A stretch of 64,000 nt of DNA, from positions 1 to 64,000 of the forward strand of contig JBMHDF010000019.1 in the NCBI GenBank assembly GCA_049889535.1. The letters are read 5' to 3'. This DNA is from JAYQKL01 sp049889535. Its GTDB lineage: Bacteria > Pseudomonadota > Alphaproteobacteria > RS24. Every line of letters begins with the position of its first letter. Within the stretch, counting starts at the first letter, position 1. This document shows positions 43,079 to 52,846 of the stretch, piece after piece. The translations under genes and the position numbers were made by a program. Under the pieces are notes generated by a model that saw only the letters and a list, made by a program, of their open reading frames with translations, made no database searches and had not been told where the DNA came from.

Positions 43079-45274
43079 ATGTCAAATAATCATCCTGATT
43101 TTAGTAAAATTAACCTTGATTTCACTCAGGCTGAAAACAATCTCGACGCATGGGAAGCTGCCAGCCAAGAAATAAGCGCACAAACCAATGGCGGGCTTAA
43201 CCGCGAAACCCCTGAAGGGTTAACCATTAAACCGCTTTATACGGCCAAAGACCGCGCAGAATTGCCTCATATTGAAAGCTATCCTGGTATTGCACCTTAT
43301 TTGCGCGGACCTTATGCGACAATGTATGTCAATAAACCTTGGACTGTGCGCCAATATGCAGGTTTTTCCACTGCCGAGGAATCAAATGCCTTTTATCGCC
43401 GTAATTTAAAAGCTGGACAAAAAGGCCTTTCCGTCGCTTTTGATTTAGCCACGCACCGTGGTTATGACAGCGACCACCCGCGCGTGGCGGGCGATGTTGG
43501 GATGGCGGGCGTCGCGATTGATTCAATTTATGATATGCGCACTTTATTTGCTGGCATTCCGCTTGATCAAATGAGTGTTTCTATGACGATGAATGGTGCG
43601 GTATTGCCCATTCTGGCGCTTTATATTGTGGCCGCCGAAGAACAAGGCGTTGCCCCTGAAAAACTGGCTGGCACGATTCAAAATGATATTTTGAAAGAAT
43701 TTATGGTACGCAATACCTATATTTATCCGCCTAAACCATCCTTGAAAATTATTTCAGATATTTTTGCTTATACGGCAGAAAAAATGCCGAAATTTAATTC
43801 AATTTCAATTTCTGGTTATCACATGCAAGAAGCCGGAGCGACAGCAGATTTGGAACTGGCCTATACGCTGGCCGATGGTGTCGAATATGCTAAAGCGGGC
43901 ATGGAAGCGGGTCTTGATATTGATGCTTTTGCGCCGCGTCTTTCTTTTTTCTGGGCAATTGGCATGGATTTCTTTACCGAGATTGCCAAAATGCGCGCCG
44001 GACGTTTGCTTTGGGCAGAGCTTATGCAAGAGCTTGGGGCAAAAAACCCGAAATCACTCGCTTTGCGAACCCATTGTCAAACATCAGGCTGGTCACTCAC
44101 CGCGCAGGATATTTATAATAATATTGTGCGCACATGTGTTGAAGCTATGGCAGCCACACAGGGTCACACACAATCGCTTCATACAAACAGCTTTGATGAG
44201 GCTCTCGCCCTGCCAACAGATTTCTCAGCACGCATTGCGCGTAACACCCAGCTTTTATTGCAAATGGAAAGTCGTACAACCAATGTGATTGACCCATGGG
44301 GCGGCAGCTATTTTGTTGAAAAACTGACACATGATTTGGCTAACCGTGCGCGCGAACATATTACTGAAGTGAATAAACTTGGCGGCATGGCGGCTGCAAT
44401 TGAACAAGGCATTCCCAAATTGCGGATTGAAGAAGCCGCAGCTCATACCCAAGCACGCATTGATAGCGGGCGGCAAACTGTGGTCGGGGTAAATAAATTC
44501 AGACTTAAACAGGAAGACGCCGTCGAAGTTTTAAAAGTTGATAATAGCACTGTCCGCGCGGCACAAATTGCACGCTTAGACCAGCTGCGCGCCGAACGCG
44601 ACACACAAGCCGTTGAATCGGCGCTGGCCGCCCTTACCCAAGCGGCTGAAAGCGGCAAAGGCAATTTGCTTGAATTGGCCGTGAACGCCGCGCGAGCTAA
44701 GGCAACTGTTGGTGAGATTTCTGATGCGCTTGAAAAAATTTATGGTCGTCATGAAGCCAAACCAGAAATGATATCTGGCGTGTATGAAAAAGATTTTGGC
44801 GCATCTGAAAACATCACAAATGTGCATAAAATGATTGACCGCTTTAAAGAAAGAGAAGGCCGCGCCCCTTGTATTTATATCGCCAAAATGGGGCAAGATG
44901 GCCATGATCGCGGCCAAAAAGTGGTCGCTACGGCTTTTGCTGATATGGGGTTTGATGTTGTGGTTGGTCCGCTGTTCCAAACACCAGAAGAAGCTGCGCG
45001 TGATGCGGCAAATGCTAATGCGCATGTGGTTGGTGTGAGTTCTTTAGCAGCTGGCCATTTGACGCTCGTGCCTGAATTACGCGATGCGTTAAAAGCTATA
45101 GGCCGTGAAGACATTATGATGATTGTTGGCGGCGTGATACCTCCGCAGGATTTTGATGAATTGTTAAAAGCAGGTGCAAAAGCTATATTCCCACCTGGCA
45201 CAGTCATTCCAGATTCTGCAGAAGAAATGCTGCAAACCCTGACCGCACACTTAGGGCATAATATTTCAGCTTAA
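43079..45274 (+). CDS. mutB: Methylmalonyl-CoA mutase large, cobalamin-binding subunit
   Basis: 731 residues. Interconverts methylmalonyl-CoA and succinyl-CoA with adenosylcobalamin. The N-terminal barrel has LRGPYATMYVNKPWTVRQYA and ATHRGYDSDHPRVAGDVGMA, with the substrate-binding tyrosines, and RTHCQTSGWSLT further on. The cobalamin domain carries DGHDRG with the cobalt-ligand His609, then VGVSSLAAGHLTLVPEL and IVGGVIPPQDFDEL. AAGGGAAAA precedes the ATG. No epimerase or MeaB chaperone gene lies in the window. It converges with tesB (6 bases between stops). Confidence 0.97.
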   Translation: MSNNHPDFSKINLDFTQAENNLDAWEAASQEISAQTNGGLNRETPEGLTIKPLYTAKDRAELPHIESYPGIAPYLRGPYATMYVNKPWTVRQYAGFSTAEESNAFYRRNLKAGQKGLSVAFDLATHRGYDSDHPRVAGDVGMAGVAIDSIYDMRTLFAGIPLDQMSVSMTMNGAVLPILALYIVAAEEQGVAPEKLAGTIQNDILKEFMVRNTYIYPPKPSLKIISDIFAYTAEKMPKFNSISISGYHMQEAGATADLELAYTLADGVEYAKAGMEAGLDIDAFAPRLSFFWAIGMDFFTEIAKMRAGRLLWAELMQELGAKNPKSLALRTHCQTSGWSLTAQDIYNNIVRTCVEAMAATQGHTQSLHTNSFDEALALPTDFSARIARNTQLLLQMESRTTNVIDPWGGSYFVEKLTHDLANRAREHITEVNKLGGMAAAIEQGIPKLRIEEAAAHTQARIDSGRQTVVGVNKFRLKQEDAVEVLKVDNSTVRAAQIARLDQLRAERDTQAVESALAALTQAAESGKGNLLELAVNAARAKATVGEISDALEKIYGRHEAKPEMISGVYEKDFGASENITNVHKMIDRFKEREGRAPCIYIAKMGQDGHDRGQKVVATAFADMGFDVVVGPLFQTPEEAARDAANANAHVVGVSSLAAGHLTLVPELRDALKAIGREDIMMIVGGVIPPQDFDELLKAGAKAIFPPGTVIPDSAEEMLQTLTAHLGHNISA

Positions 45275-45280
45275 AGCAAT

Positions 45281-46147
45281 TTAATCGCGCAAGCGAATAA
45301 GCCCTTCTTGCGCAACTGTGCAAATATGGCGGCCATTGCTGGCAAAAATATTGCCCAAATTCAGCCCTGTGGCATTAGAAGCAGCGGGGCTTCTGGTTTC
45401 ATATAAAAACCAATCACTAATTTCAAAATCATGATGGAACCAAAGCGCATGGTCGAGGCTAGCAGTTTGGATATTGTCAGAATAAACCGACACACCATGC
45501 GGGCGCACGCTGGCTTGAAGAAAATCATTATCAGACATATAGGCCATAAGAACATGGCTCATCACCTTGCCTGACACCTCCCCTTCATAATTGAGACGAA
45601 ACCAAAATTTTTCCGTATCGTGAGAGGGTTCAGGATTGAAAATATCAGGTGGGTTAAACGGGCGCGTTTCAATTGGCAAAATTCCAATAAATAAATCTTT
45701 ACGCTCATCTTCTACCTTATGCATGATTTTTGAGCGTATCTCACGCCCAGATAGCAACTCTTCCGGCGGCGGGATGTCAGGCATGGTGCGGCTATGCTCC
45801 AGACCTTTTTCTTGTGTTTTAAATGACGCGGCCATGTTTAAAATTTGTTTTCCCTTTTGGATAGCCACCACACGTCTATTGGTAAAACTGCCACCATCAC
45901 GTGCTTCATCAACATGAAACACAATTGGCATTTCAGGGTCGCCTGGCCGTAAAAAATATGCATGTAAAGAATGACAAAATCTATCCTCTACCGTTTTATA
46001 AGCACTGGCTAAGCCTTGCGCGATTACCTGCCCACCAAACACACGCCCCCAATGCGCTTCTGGTGTCACGCCACGAAAAATTGTCTCGTCAATTTGTTCA
46101 AGAGTAACAAGCTTAACGGGGTCAATAAAATTAATGTCTGATGTCAT
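45281..46147 (-). CDS. tesB: Acyl-CoA thioesterase II
   Basis: 288 residues, double hotdog fold. N-terminal unit: ETIFRGVTPEAHWGRVFGGQ, SLHAYFLRPGDPEMPIVFHV and GGSFTNRRVVAIQKGK. C-terminal unit: ASLDHALWFHHDF with the catalytic Asp and His region, DWFLYETRSPAASNATGLNL and HICTVAQEGLIR with the catalytic Gln. It hydrolyses medium- and long-chain acyl-CoA in the cytosol. It lies 12 bases downstream of sufA on the same strand, probably by chance at the end of the operon. Confidence 0.93.
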   Translation of the reverse strand: MTSDINFIDPVKLVTLEQIDETIFRGVTPEAHWGRVFGGQVIAQGLASAYKTVEDRFCHSLHAYFLRPGDPEMPIVFHVDEARDGGSFTNRRVVAIQKGKQILNMAASFKTQEKGLEHSRTMPDIPPPEELLSGREIRSKIMHKVEDERKDLFIGILPIETRPFNPPDIFNPEPSHDTEKFWFRLNYEGEVSGKVMSHVLMAYMSDNDFLQASVRPHGVSVYSDNIQTASLDHALWFHHDFEISDWFLYETRSPAASNATGLNLGNIFASNGRHICTVAQEGLIRLRD

Positions 46148-46159
46148 TTTAACTCTTTA

Positions 46160-46540
46160 TTATTCTTGCAATTTGGCTGGCACAAGGGTGACGCTTTCGC
46201 CACAACCGCAGGCATCGGTTTGGTTGGGATTGTTGAAAACAAACCCAGATGAAAGCTTTGTCGTTTCATAATCCATCTCCGTGCCGAGCAAAAACAGAAT
46301 CGCTTTGGGGTCTATTAAGATTTTGACGCCTTTATCTTCCACCACCTCATCATGCTCCTGCACATCTGTAGCATATTCCATTGTATATTCCATGCCCGCA
46401 CAGCCAGCGTTTTTCAGCCCTAAACGCAGGCCAATATAAGGTTTTCCATCTTCAGACGGGCGCGCCAAAATCTCTTGCAAGCGCGTGGCGGCTGTCTCGG
46501 TCAGGCTTATGGCTTTTGGTATCGGTAAAATTTCGCTCAT
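46160..46540 (-). CDS. sufA: A-type iron-sulfur carrier SufA/IscA-like
   Basis: 126 residues. The three conserved cysteines are Cys47 (KNAGCAGMEY), Cys111 and Cys113 (ACGCGES). ISLTETAATRLQEIL and GFVFNNPNQTDACG are typical of the HesB/IscA family. It carries [Fe-S] clusters from the SufBCD scaffold to client enzymes. It is the last SUF gene of the operon, 16 bases after sufT. Confidence 0.94.
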   Translation of the reverse strand: MSEILPIPKAISLTETAATRLQEILARPSEDGKPYIGLRLGLKNAGCAGMEYTMEYATDVQEHDEVVEDKGVKILIDPKAILFLLGTEMDYETTKLSSGFVFNNPNQTDACGCGESVTLVPAKLQE

Positions 46541-46556
46541 ATCTCTATTCTAATCC

Positions 46557-46952
46557 TTAGAACATATCCAATGCAACCCGTGCTTCATCTGTCATGCGGC
46601 TTGGATCCCATGGCGGGTCAAAGACCATTGTTACTTTGACATCACAAACGCCCTCAACCGCGCCAACTGCATCTTGTACCCAAACCGGCATTTGTTCGGC
46701 CACTGGACAGCCAGGTGCAGTAAGTGTCATATCAATCAAAACATCACGGTCATCGGTAATCTCAACGCGATAAATTAAACCCAGCTCATAAATATCTACG
46801 GGGATTTCAGGGTCGTAAACACTTTTCAAGGCGCCGACAATATCATCCGTCAGATCCTGCATTTCAGGTGACAGATTTTCACCCAAATCAGGCTTATTCT
46901 CAGCTTGTGTATCGGGTGTTTCTTGCGGTATTTGATTTTCCATATCTTCCAT
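46557..46952 (-). CDS. sufT: SufT (MIP18/DUF59 family) iron-sulfur maturation factor
   Basis: 131 residues. After an acidic 30-residue N terminus comes the DUF59 domain: ALKSVYDPEIPVDIYELGLI with the DPEIP motif, LIDMTLTAPGCPVAEQMP with the conserved Cys, and VTMVFDPPWDPSRMTDEA with the DPPW motif. SufT assists maturation of Fe-S proteins in bacteria. AAGGACA precedes the ATG. It sits between sufS and sufA as in other alphaproteobacteria. Confidence 0.92.
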   Translation of the reverse strand: MEDMENQIPQETPDTQAENKPDLGENLSPEMQDLTDDIVGALKSVYDPEIPVDIYELGLIYRVEITDDRDVLIDMTLTAPGCPVAEQMPVWVQDAVGAVEGVCDVKVTMVFDPPWDPSRMTDEARVALDMF

Positions 46953-46963
46953 GACATGTGTCC

Positions 46964-48190
46964 TTAAGCAAAAAATGTGAGTGCCTTGCGCACCGCTTCA
47001 ACAAAACGATCCACTTCTGCATGCGTGTTATAACAGGCAAATGAGGCGCGCGCCGTTGCTGGCACTTGATAGCGCTGCATGAGCGGCTGGGCGCAATGAT
47101 GGCCAGCTCTGACCGCCACGCCTGAGCGGTCAATCATGGTTGCTAAATCATGCGCATGAATTCCTTCTGCATTAAACGCCAAAATGCCGCCTTTGTTTTC
47201 TGAAGTGCCAAAAAGCTTAATCGTATTAATTTCAAGTATTTGTTGCGTAGCATAAGCCAGTAAATCATTTTCATGCGCGACCATATCTGCCCGACCAATA
47301 TCCATCATATAATCCAGCGCCGCGCCAAGCCCTATCGCTTCAACAATAGGCGGCGTGCCTGCCTCAAAGCGGTGGGGCGCATCGCCATAAGTGATTTTAT
47401 CGGTTGTGACTTCGCGTATCATCTCACCACCGCCGCGATAAGGACGCATTTGTGCGAGCAAATCAGTTTTGCCATACAAAACACCAATACCGCTTGGCCC
47501 ATAGACTTTATGACCCGAGAAAACATAAAAATCAGCGTCCAAATCCTGCACATCCGTCACAATGTGAACCGCGCCCTGACAACCATCAACCAAAACTGGT
47601 GCGCCGATATTGTGAGCCGCCGCAATAATCTCTTGCATGGGTGTGATGGTGCCAAGCGCATTTGACATTTGCGTTAGCGCCACCATTTTTGTTTTCGGCG
47701 ACAGCATTGCCAAATAGGCCTCAAAATCCAAAGTCCCGTCATCAGTAACCGGCACCCATTTAAGCACCGCGCCTTTTTCTTCTCGCAAATAATGCCAAGG
47801 CACAATATTTGAATGATGCTCCATAATGGACAAAATAATTTCATCACCAGGTTCAATGCGTGGCGCCAGATAGGAATAAGCAACAAGATTTATCGCATCA
47901 GTTGCTCCGGAGGTGAAAATAATATCTTCGACTTTAGGCGCGTTTAAAAATTGACGCGCCGACTCGCGGGCCGCTTCAAAATCATCCGTCGCTTTATTGG
48001 ACAAATAATGCAACCCACGATGCACATTGGCATAGCCTGTTTCCAAAACAGATGTCATTTTATCAATCACCTGACGTGGTTTTTGTGCCGATGCGGCATT
48101 GTCGAGATAAACTAGCGGCTTGCCATAAACCTCCGTCGATAGAATCGGAAAATCAGCCCGAATATTTTCAACATTATAGTGACCACTCAT
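46964..48190 (-). CDS. sufS: Cysteine desulfurase SufS
   Basis: 408 residues, group II PLP-dependent desulfurase. The PLP lysine is Lys228 (VFSGHKVYGPSGIGVLYG) and the persulfide cysteine is Cys366 (RAGHHCAQPLM). YLDNAASAQKPRQVID at 28-43 and EHHSNIVPWHYL at 124-135 are family marks. It supplies sulfur to SufB. Neither SufE nor SufU is encoded in this operon, which group II enzymes usually need, so a partner must be elsewhere. Its ATG overlaps the sufD stop by 4 bases. Confidence 0.95.
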   Translation of the reverse strand: MSGHYNVENIRADFPILSTEVYGKPLVYLDNAASAQKPRQVIDKMTSVLETGYANVHRGLHYLSNKATDDFEAARESARQFLNAPKVEDIIFTSGATDAINLVAYSYLAPRIEPGDEIILSIMEHHSNIVPWHYLREEKGAVLKWVPVTDDGTLDFEAYLAMLSPKTKMVALTQMSNALGTITPMQEIIAAAHNIGAPVLVDGCQGAVHIVTDVQDLDADFYVFSGHKVYGPSGIGVLYGKTDLLAQMRPYRGGGEMIREVTTDKITYGDAPHRFEAGTPPIVEAIGLGAALDYMMDIGRADMVAHENDLLAYATQQILEINTIKLFGTSENKGGILAFNAEGIHAHDLATMIDRSGVAVRAGHHCAQPLMQRYQVPATARASFACYNTHAEVDRFVEAVRKALTFFA

Positions 48191-49434
48191 GACAGGCTCC
48201 CCGCGGCGCTATCAAACCCAACAGCGCGAAGCTTTTGAGCAATCAGGTTTTTTAAACTCATCACAATCATCTCATCATCCAAACGCTCAATAATTTCAGA
48301 CAAAAAACCATCAATCAGCAAAAGCCGCGCCTGGTCGAGTGTTAGACCACGACTGCGCAAGAAAAATAATGCATCGCGATCAATTTCACCAATCGCAGAA
48401 CCATGCGCACAAGCGACATCGTCAGCGTAAATTTCCAGTTCAGGCTTGGCGTTCATTTCAGCTTTTTCAGACAACATCAGCGCATCTGATTTTTGAAGTG
48501 CATTCACGCGTTGCGCGTCTTTAGCAACAATTACTTTACCTTGAAAAACGCCTCTGGCTTGATCACATAAAACCGTTCGCGCCACTGTTTCGCTTTGCGT
48601 ATCTGCATGTAAATGTTCAAGACAGGTCGTCATATCCACATGTTGTGTATGCGCCCCAATCACCGCACTGGCAATATGCGCTTCGGCATTGGCTTCGCAT
48701 AATTTAAGATTTGTTTCATGGCGCACGAGGCTGCCGCTCAGCGCCAAACAAATAGATTTATAGTGCGCCGCTTGAGCCAGCGTAACGCGGTTTTGCACCA
48801 CGCCCAATTGGTCCTCATCAGCACAATGGGTCTTAACCAGATTTAACGTCGCGCCTGCCGAAATTTGCGTATCCATCACGACATGGTTAAGGCCTGAACC
48901 AATATGCGTTTCTAAAAGCGTTAACCGCGCGTTCGGCGCAAGATTTAAAACAACTCGACCATAGGCGGCCTGCTCACTTTTTGTGCCAGCCCAAACAATC
49001 TCAAGCGGGCGCGCAACTTCACCGGCCACACTCAAATGAATACCATCAATAAAATATGCGGTATTGGCAGCCAAAAACCCGTCCGCCTCAAAACCTTGCA
49101 ATGCAGTCAAATCACTTGCTTCGTCCAATCGAGATAAGGTGATGCCAGCCGCCATTAATTCTGACTTTATGGTTTCAAATGAGCTTTGCTGGGTTTGCAA
49201 AACACCGTCCATAAACACAAGGCGCAACGGATTAGCCGGTGCAAAAAACGCAGAAGGTACATCTATCTCTGCCTTATCGGCATTCGCAACTGTCGGCATG
49301 GGCAAACCCTGCGGCAGGAATTTTTGCAAATCCGTATAATGCCAGCGTTCCAAATGGCGCTTGGGCAAACCAAGCTCCCCCGCATGCTGACGGGCGCTTT
49401 CTTTAATAGCAGCAAGCGTTTGAGCATCAGCCAT
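48187..49434 (-). CDS. sufD: Fe-S scaffold protein SufD
   Basis: 415 residues from the ATG at 49434, which overlaps the sufC stop by 8 bases; upstream in-frame codons lie wholly within sufC and are disregarded. Beta-helix protein of the SufBCD complex. LPKRHLERWHYTDLQKFLP at the N terminus and the C-terminal IYADDVACAHGSAIGEIDRD, with the conserved Cys/His pair that forms the cluster site with SufB, identify it. LRSRGLTLDQARLLLIDGF follows. All five SUF neighbours support the call. Confidence 0.94.
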   Translation of the reverse strand: MADAQTLAAIKESARQHAGELGLPKRHLERWHYTDLQKFLPQGLPMPTVANADKAEIDVPSAFFAPANPLRLVFMDGVLQTQQSSFETIKSELMAAGITLSRLDEASDLTALQGFEADGFLAANTAYFIDGIHLSVAGEVARPLEIVWAGTKSEQAAYGRVVLNLAPNARLTLLETHIGSGLNHVVMDTQISAGATLNLVKTHCADEDQLGVVQNRVTLAQAAHYKSICLALSGSLVRHETNLKLCEANAEAHIASAVIGAHTQHVDMTTCLEHLHADTQSETVARTVLCDQARGVFQGKVIVAKDAQRVNALQKSDALMLSEKAEMNAKPELEIYADDVACAHGSAIGEIDRDALFFLRSRGLTLDQARLLLIDGFLSEIIERLDDEMIVMSLKNLIAQKLRAVGFDSAAGSLS

Positions 49435-50212
49435 GCGCCACAACCTCCGATTGTGTTTGCGTATCACCTAAATAATCTGCATAGCCTTTGTTTTCTAATT
49501 CAAGCGCCAATTCTGGTCCGCCGGTTTTGACAATTTTGCCCTTCACCATCACATGTACAATATCGGGCTTAATATAATCCAATAGTCTTTGGTAATGGGT
49601 GATAACCAACATACCGCGCTGATCATTGCGCAGCGCATTCACGCCTTCAGCAACGGTTTTAAGCGCATCAATATCCAAGCCTGAATCGGTCTCATCTAAA
49701 ATCGCCATTGCGGGTTCAAGCGCTGACATTTGCAAAATCTCATTGCGTTTTTTCTCACCACCTGAAAACCCAACATTAAGCGGGCGGCGTAGCATCTCGT
49801 CTTTCATGCCCAGCGCGCTGGCTTTTTCTCGGATAAAACGCAAAAACTGCGCGGCGTCCATTTCTTCTTCACCGCGCGCACGCCGCAAGGCATTCACCGA
49901 TGTTTTTAAAAAAGTTGTGTTATTCACGCCAGGTATTTCAAGCGGATATTGAAACGCCAAAAACAGCCCCAAGGCGGCACGCTCTTCTGGCTCTAACTCT
50001 AAAATAGTTTGGCCATTTAAACGCACATCACCCTTTGTGGCCTGATAATTTTCACGCCCAGCCAGCACATAAGACAAGGTTGATTTGCCCGACCCATTTG
50101 GCCCCATAATCGCATGCACTTCACCAGGCTTAATTGACAGGCTCAGCCCGTTAAGAATCTGTGTGCCGTCTATCTCGGCATGCAAATTGTCAATTTCTAA
50201 TAACGCACTCAT
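49427..50212 (-). CDS. sufC: SufBCD ATPase subunit SufC
   Basis: 261 residues. ABC ATPase with Walker A GPNGSGKST at 37-45, signature FSGGEKKRNEILQM, Walker B MAILDETDSGLDIDAL and the switch histidine in MLVITHYQRLLDYI. The Asp-Glu-Thr-Asp Walker B extension is characteristic of SufC. It energises cluster assembly on SufB-SufD. The ATG overlaps the sufB stop by 4 bases. Confidence 0.97.
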   Translation of the reverse strand: MSALLEIDNLHAEIDGTQILNGLSLSIKPGEVHAIMGPNGSGKSTLSYVLAGRENYQATKGDVRLNGQTILELEPEERAALGLFLAFQYPLEIPGVNNTTFLKTSVNALRRARGEEEMDAAQFLRFIREKASALGMKDEMLRRPLNVGFSGGEKKRNEILQMSALEPAMAILDETDSGLDIDALKTVAEGVNALRNDQRGMLVITHYQRLLDYIKPDIVHVMVKGKIVKTGGPELALELENKGYADYLGDTQTQSEVVAHG

Positions 50213-51693
50213 CCAACACTTCCTTCGAGTGAAATACCAACCAGCTTTTGCGCTTCCACCGCAAATTCCATTGGTAAATGTTGTAAAACATCACGGCAAA
50301 ACCCGTTGACAATCAAGGCAACTGACTCCTCCGCATCTAACCCTCTTTGCCGGCAATAAAACATTTGATCCTCACTAATTTTTGAGGTGGTTGCTTCATG
50401 CTCCATCACGGCTGATGGGTTCTTAACATCAATATATGGCACCGTATGCGCCGCGCATTTATCGCCAATCAGCAGGCTGTCACATTGGGTGAAATTGCGC
50501 GCCCCTTTAGCTTTTTGATGCACACTCACCTGCCCCCGATAAGCATTTGAAGACCGACCGGCAGAAATTCCTTTAGAGATGATGCGGCTCGACGAATTTT
50601 CGCCCAAGTGAATCATTTTTGTGCCGCTATCCACCTGCTGCAAATTATTAGAAATCGCGATGGAGTAAAACTCACCCACAGTATCTTTACCGCGCAAAAT
50701 ACAGCTTGGGTATTTCCAAGTAACAGCAGAGCCTGTTTCAACTTGGGTCCATGAAATTTTTGAACGCGCCTCGCGACAATCACCGCGCTTGGTCACAAAA
50801 TTATAAATACCCCCCACCCCGTTTTCATCGCCCGGATACCAGTTCTGCACTGTGGAATATTTAATTTCAGCATCTTCCAATGCTACCAGCTCAACAACAG
50901 CAGCATGCAATTGGTTTTCGTCACGCATCGGTGCGGTGCAGCCTTCAAGATAGCTCACATATGACCCTTTATCTGCTATCAATAATGTGCGCTCAAACTG
51001 GCCTGTATTGGCTTCATTTATTCGGAAATAAGTTGATAATTCCATCGGGCAACGCACGCCGGGCGGTATGTAAACAAATGACCCGTCCGAAAACACTGCT
51101 GAATTTAGAGCGGCAAAATAATTATCCGATTTTGGCACAACCGAGCCAAGATATTTTTTAACCAGCTCTGGATGCTCCTTCACAGCTTCTGAAAACGAGC
51201 AGAAAATCACACCTGCTTTGGCCAATTCTTCGCGGAAAGTCGTTCCAACCGAAACGCTATCAAACACCGCATCAACCGCCACACGGTTTTTAACGCCAGC
51301 TAAAAGCTCTTGCTCTTGCAGAGGAATACCTAACTTTTCATATGTTTTCAAAAGCTCAGGATCAACATCATCAAGCGTTTCAGGGCGGTCTTCCATACTT
51401 TTAGGCGCAGCATAATAATATAAATCCTGATAATCGATTTGTGGATAATCGACATGCGCCCATTCAGGTTCCTGCATGGTTTGCCAGCGCTCAAACGCAT
51501 CAAGCCGCCATTCTAGCAACCATGCTGGCTCATCTTTTTTGGCAGAAATAAAACGAATAATATCTTCATTCAGGCCTTTGGGGGCTTTTTCACTCTCAAT
51601 ATCGGTTGTAAACCCATATTTGTAGTTTTCACCTGCAAGGCTTTTGACCTGCTCAACAGTTTCTTGTTCAATTGTATCTTTTGCTTCACTCAT
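50209..51693 (-). CDS. sufB: Fe-S scaffold protein SufB
   Basis: 494 residues. Family segments: YKYGFTTDIESEKAPKGLNE near the start, VVPKSDNYFAALNSAVFSDG, FVYIPPGVRCPMELSTYFRI, SYLEGCTAPMRDENQLHAAV and HEATTSKISEDQMFYCRQRG, with the functional Cys in the GCTAP and FYCRQRG regions. It receives persulfide from SufS and forms the cluster with SufD. It begins 22 bases after the upstream desulfurase gene. Confidence 0.97.
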   Translation of the reverse strand: MSEAKDTIEQETVEQVKSLAGENYKYGFTTDIESEKAPKGLNEDIIRFISAKKDEPAWLLEWRLDAFERWQTMQEPEWAHVDYPQIDYQDLYYYAAPKSMEDRPETLDDVDPELLKTYEKLGIPLQEQELLAGVKNRVAVDAVFDSVSVGTTFREELAKAGVIFCSFSEAVKEHPELVKKYLGSVVPKSDNYFAALNSAVFSDGSFVYIPPGVRCPMELSTYFRINEANTGQFERTLLIADKGSYVSYLEGCTAPMRDENQLHAAVVELVALEDAEIKYSTVQNWYPGDENGVGGIYNFVTKRGDCREARSKISWTQVETGSAVTWKYPSCILRGKDTVGEFYSIAISNNLQQVDSGTKMIHLGENSSSRIISKGISAGRSSNAYRGQVSVHQKAKGARNFTQCDSLLIGDKCAAHTVPYIDVKNPSAVMEHEATTSKISEDQMFYCRQRGLDAEESVALIVNGFCRDVLQHLPMEFAVEAQKLVGISLEGSVG

Positions 51694-51715
51694 TTTTCAT
51701 TCCACCATATGCCGA

Positions 51716-52846
51716 CTATACGGGCATTTTTTCACCTGCTATTTTTGCAAAAGCTTGCACAAATTTTTCACCATCACGCGCGCCACTCTGCCAGCCAAGA
51801 CTGCACCGAATAGCACCTTGAGATAAATAGGGGGCAATCTGCATGGCATCAAGCACATGACTGCGCGACACCTTGCCACTGGAACATGCCGCGCCCGAGC
51901 TTACCGCAACCCCATTTAAATCAAGCGCGATTACCATAGTTTCTGCATTTTTATGCGGCAGAGCAAAACAACTTGTATTGGGCAGGCGCGCAGCTTGGTC
52001 GCCAAAAAAAACAATTTCAGGAAACATTTCCCGCAAAGCTTTCTCCATTTCATCGCGCTGCGCGCTTAGTGATGCGTTTTGGGTTAACTCTTGCGCGGCT
52101 GCTTGCGCCGCCACCCCAAACCCAACAATACCAGCAAGGTTTTCGGTTCCTGCCCGACGGCGTAATTCCTGCCCACCTCCGCGCAATAGTTCTTGCGGCA
52201 CAATATGCGGCGCCGCTATTAACGCACCAACTCCTGCAGGCCCGCCAATCTTGTGCGCGGATAGGCTTAACAAATCGATATTTTGTCGCCACATATGAAG
52301 CGAGATTTTGCCAGCCGCCTGCACCCCATCGCAAAAAAAGACAGAACCATGCGCCCGAACTTTTTCACCAATTTCAGCAATAGGCTGTATCACACCGGTT
52401 TCATTATTTGCCGCCATCACCGCCACAAGAGCGGGCGTTGGGTCTGCAAGCAATGTGTCAAGTGCTTGCATATCTATCTGGCCATCAGGCTTAACCGCAA
52501 TATAATCAATCGGCAAATCTCTGGCTTGCGCGGGGGCCAATACGGCGGCATGTTCAATCGCGCTCACAAGAATGCGTTGAATATCACCAGCTGGCGCTTG
52601 TTTGGTTTGCATCGCCAAATTACAGGCTTCAGTGCCACCACTGGTAAATACCAGACCCGCCATATCGCCGCCTACCAAATCACACACTTGCTGGCGCGCG
52701 GTCTCAATCAAGCTGCGGGCCTTTCGACCTTCCTGATGAATTGACGAGGCATTGCCGCCCACAAATAGGGCTTGATTCATCGCCTCCACAACTTCTGCGC
52801 GTATTGGGGCGGTCGCATTGTAATCCAGAAACAGGCGCGTACTCAT
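51716..52846 (-). CDS. Second cysteine desulfurase (NifS/IscS-like, group I)
   Basis: 376 residues. LFLDYNATAPIRAEV at 5-19 and SGGTEACNLAMQ at 69-80; PLP lysine Lys199 (SLSAHKIGGPAGVG); active cysteine Cys321 in SSGAACSSGKVSRSHV. The extended cysteine loop and this layout place it in group I, unlike SufS. It overlaps the iscR stop by 4 bases, so it is coupled to the regulator. iscR-desulfurase-sufB is a common alphaproteobacterial order; the protein may feed SUF or tRNA thiolation. Confidence 0.92.
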   Translation of the reverse strand: MSTRLFLDYNATAPIRAEVVEAMNQALFVGGNASSIHQEGRKARSLIETARQQVCDLVGGDMAGLVFTSGGTEACNLAMQTKQAPAGDIQRILVSAIEHAAVLAPAQARDLPIDYIAVKPDGQIDMQALDTLLADPTPALVAVMAANNETGVIQPIAEIGEKVRAHGSVFFCDGVQAAGKISLHMWRQNIDLLSLSAHKIGGPAGVGALIAAPHIVPQELLRGGGQELRRRAGTENLAGIVGFGVAAQAAAQELTQNASLSAQRDEMEKALREMFPEIVFFGDQAARLPNTSCFALPHKNAETMVIALDLNGVAVSSGAACSSGKVSRSHVLDAMQIAPYLSQGAIRCSLGWQSGARDGEKFVQAFAKIAGEKMPV

